Made by a program: the position numbers and the translations under genes. Below the pieces are notes generated by a model. The model made no database searches, was not told where the DNA came from, and was given only the letters and a program-made list of their open reading frames with translations. Shown here in pieces: positions 62,975 through 64,000 of a stretch of DNA of 64,000 nt. This DNA comes from Kineosporia aurantiaca JCM 3230 (lineage in GTDB: Bacteria > Actinomycetota > Actinomycetes > Actinomycetales > Kineosporiaceae): the NCBI GenBank assembly GCA_000719025.1, contig JODP01000008.1, forward strand, positions 62,001 through 126,000. Direction: 5' to 3'. How positions within the stretch are numbered: the stretch's first letter is position 1; each line of letters opens with the position of its first letter.

Positions 62975-64000
62975 ATGACCAAATTCCGCCGTACCGTCGT
63001 TGTCCCGATCGCCGCTGCGGCTGTCGTATCCAGCGTCGTGGCCTGCGGTTCCGGCTCCACCAACGCGACCTCGACGTCGGCGTCCTCTGCTTCTGCCTCC
63101 GGTCGCAGTGGCGGGCCGCCCGGTGGCGGGGCGGGTGGACCGGGCGGTGCCATGCAGACGTTCACCGCCGTGGACCTGAACACCGACGGGGCGAACGCCG
63201 CCGACGCGAACACCAGTGAGGTCGTCACCGCGGCCACGGCCTTTCTGGCCACCCTGGACGCGAGCACCAAGGCCAAGGTGGTCTACGACTTCAGCGACAA
63301 TCAGTCGCGCCAGACGTGGTCGAACTATCCGGCCGCTCAGGTGCCCCGCAAGGGGGTCGCCCTGTCCAGCCTCGACGCCGGCGCCAAGGCGGCTGCCCTG
63401 GCGGTGGTCAAGACCATGCTCAGCGCCGAGGGTTACGCCCAGGTCGAGAAGATCCAGCAGGCCGACGACTGGCTGAACAAGAACAGTGCCTCGGGCACCG
63501 ACAGCTTCGGTTCCGACACCGACTACTACATCGCCGTCTACGGAACCCCCTCGGCCAGCAACCCGTTCATGCTGCAGTTCGGCGGGCACCACCTGGCCCG
63601 CAACTACACCTACAAGGGCACGACGGCGAGCATCACCCCCGCCTTCACCGGCACCGAGCCCAAGTCCTTCACCGTCGGCAGCACCACCGTGCAGCCGCTG
63701 AAGGAGAAGGCCGGGACGCTGTTCTCGGTGTTCGACTCGCTGAGCACCGCCCAGGACGCCGAGGCGAAGCTGTCGAGCAACATCCAGGACATCCTGATGG
63801 GTCCCGGCGTCGACAGCGGGAAGTTCCCCACCACCGAGGGGGTCAAGGTCTCCAGCCTGTCCGCGGCCCAGAAGAAGCTGGTGAGCGCCGCGATCGCCGC
63901 CTGGGTGGACGACGCCGCCCCGGGCGAGGCGGCCTCGCTGATGAAGACGTACGAGTCGCAGCTGGACCAGACCACCGTGGCCTACTCCAACAGCAAGACC
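62975..64000 (+). CDS. DUF3500-domain secreted lipoprotein (3' end outside the window)
   Basis: 342 codons without a stop to the window edge. The N-terminus is a lipoprotein signal (VVPIAAAAVVSSVVAC; Cys about residue 24), then a Ser/Gly/Pro-rich linker to about residue 70. The rest has the features of DUF3500: ATAFLATLDASTKAKVVYDFSDNQSRQTWSNYP, DYYIAVYGTPS, FMLQFGGHHLARNYTY. These proteins are exported and of unknown activity. It is not coupled to the broken DyP gene, which is on the other strand. Confidence 0.82.
   Translation, partial: MTKFRRTVVVPIAAAAVVSSVVACGSGSTNATSTSASSASASGRSGGPPGGGAGGPGGAMQTFTAVDLNTDGANAADANTSEVVTAATAFLATLDASTKAKVVYDFSDNQSRQTWSNYPAAQVPRKGVALSSLDAGAKAAALAVVKTMLSAEGYAQVEKIQQADDWLNKNSASGTDSFGSDTDYYIAVYGTPSASNPFMLQFGGHHLARNYTYKGTTASITPAFTGTEPKSFTVGSTTVQPLKEKAGTLFSVFDSLSTAQDAEAKLSSNIQDILMGPGVDSGKFPTTEGVKVSSLSAAQKKLVSAAIAAWVDDAAPGEAASLMKTYESQLDQTTVAYSNSKT

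Noticed and set aside
1..64000. CRISPR arrays, tRNA or rRNA genes
   Set aside because: No regularly spaced direct repeats, cloverleaf-like segments or rRNA landmarks were seen by eye.

Overview
The window is high-GC DNA typical of the Actinomycetota. Supporting signs are GTG starts, many ATGA gene overlaps, a SARP regulator, ANTAR proteins, a mycothiol-type DinB remnant, an Asp23/DUF6286 stress locus and a LexA box of the TCGAAC-N4-GTTCGA type. I cannot name the genus from sequence alone. It reads as an accessory, regulator-rich stretch of chromosome. There are about 60 credible genes, several clearly broken genes and many short intergenic fragments. I saw no tRNA, rRNA, CRISPR array or intact mobile element.

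Layout. 0-4 kb: the end of a sigma factor, a zinc-finger anti-sigma membrane protein and a three-gene ABC exporter. 4-10 kb: a MarR regulator with a DMT transporter split by an amber codon, an ISL3 transposase scar, an FAD monooxygenase, an AraC regulator and an ABC exporter lacking its N-terminus. 10-25 kb: small regulator-target pairs (TetR/esterase, TetR/epimerase, Lrp/MFS), an EAL-DICT phosphodiesterase, an FxLD-type methyltransferase, an FG-GAP lipoprotein, a YscJ/FliF-like lipoprotein and an alpha/beta hydrolase. 26-36 kb: a decayed zone with a truncated secreted repeat protein, a frameshifted rhomboid-like protein, a UmuD/UmuC-like pair under an SOS box, and remnants of an IS3 element, a mycothiol-dependent isomerase, a TSUP permease and an aminoglycoside-phosphotransferase-like kinase. 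36-44 kb: a TupA-like ATP-grasp protein, a SARP regulator, an NRAMP transporter, a manganese catalase, an MFS/MarR pair and a GAF-ANTAR protein.

44.9-51.6 kb is the most notable region. It is a minus-strand operon matching mycosporine-like amino acid (UV sunscreen) biosynthesis: a sedoheptulose-7-phosphate cyclase (mysA), an O-methyltransferase (mysB), a TauD-type dioxygenase, an ATP-grasp ligase (mysC) and a D-Ala-D-Ala-ligase-like enzyme (mysD). It is preceded by a HAD-fold protein that has lost its catalytic aspartates, and by a divergent TetR with a perfect 19-bp palindrome. The dioxygenase and the HAD-like protein are the parts that could make the product or its control unusual.

51.5-57.2 kb is an envelope-stress locus: STAS and ANTAR proteins, AmaP, DUF6286, several Asp23/Gls24-like proteins, a small membrane protein and a tiny J-domain protein. 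A divergent ECF-like sigma factor is coupled to another Asp23-like protein. 57.8-64 kb: azlCD with a divergent CGNR regulator and a 32-bp operator, a GH13 glucosidase with a divergent TetR, a collapsed DyP peroxidase gene, and a DUF3500 lipoprotein that runs off the window.
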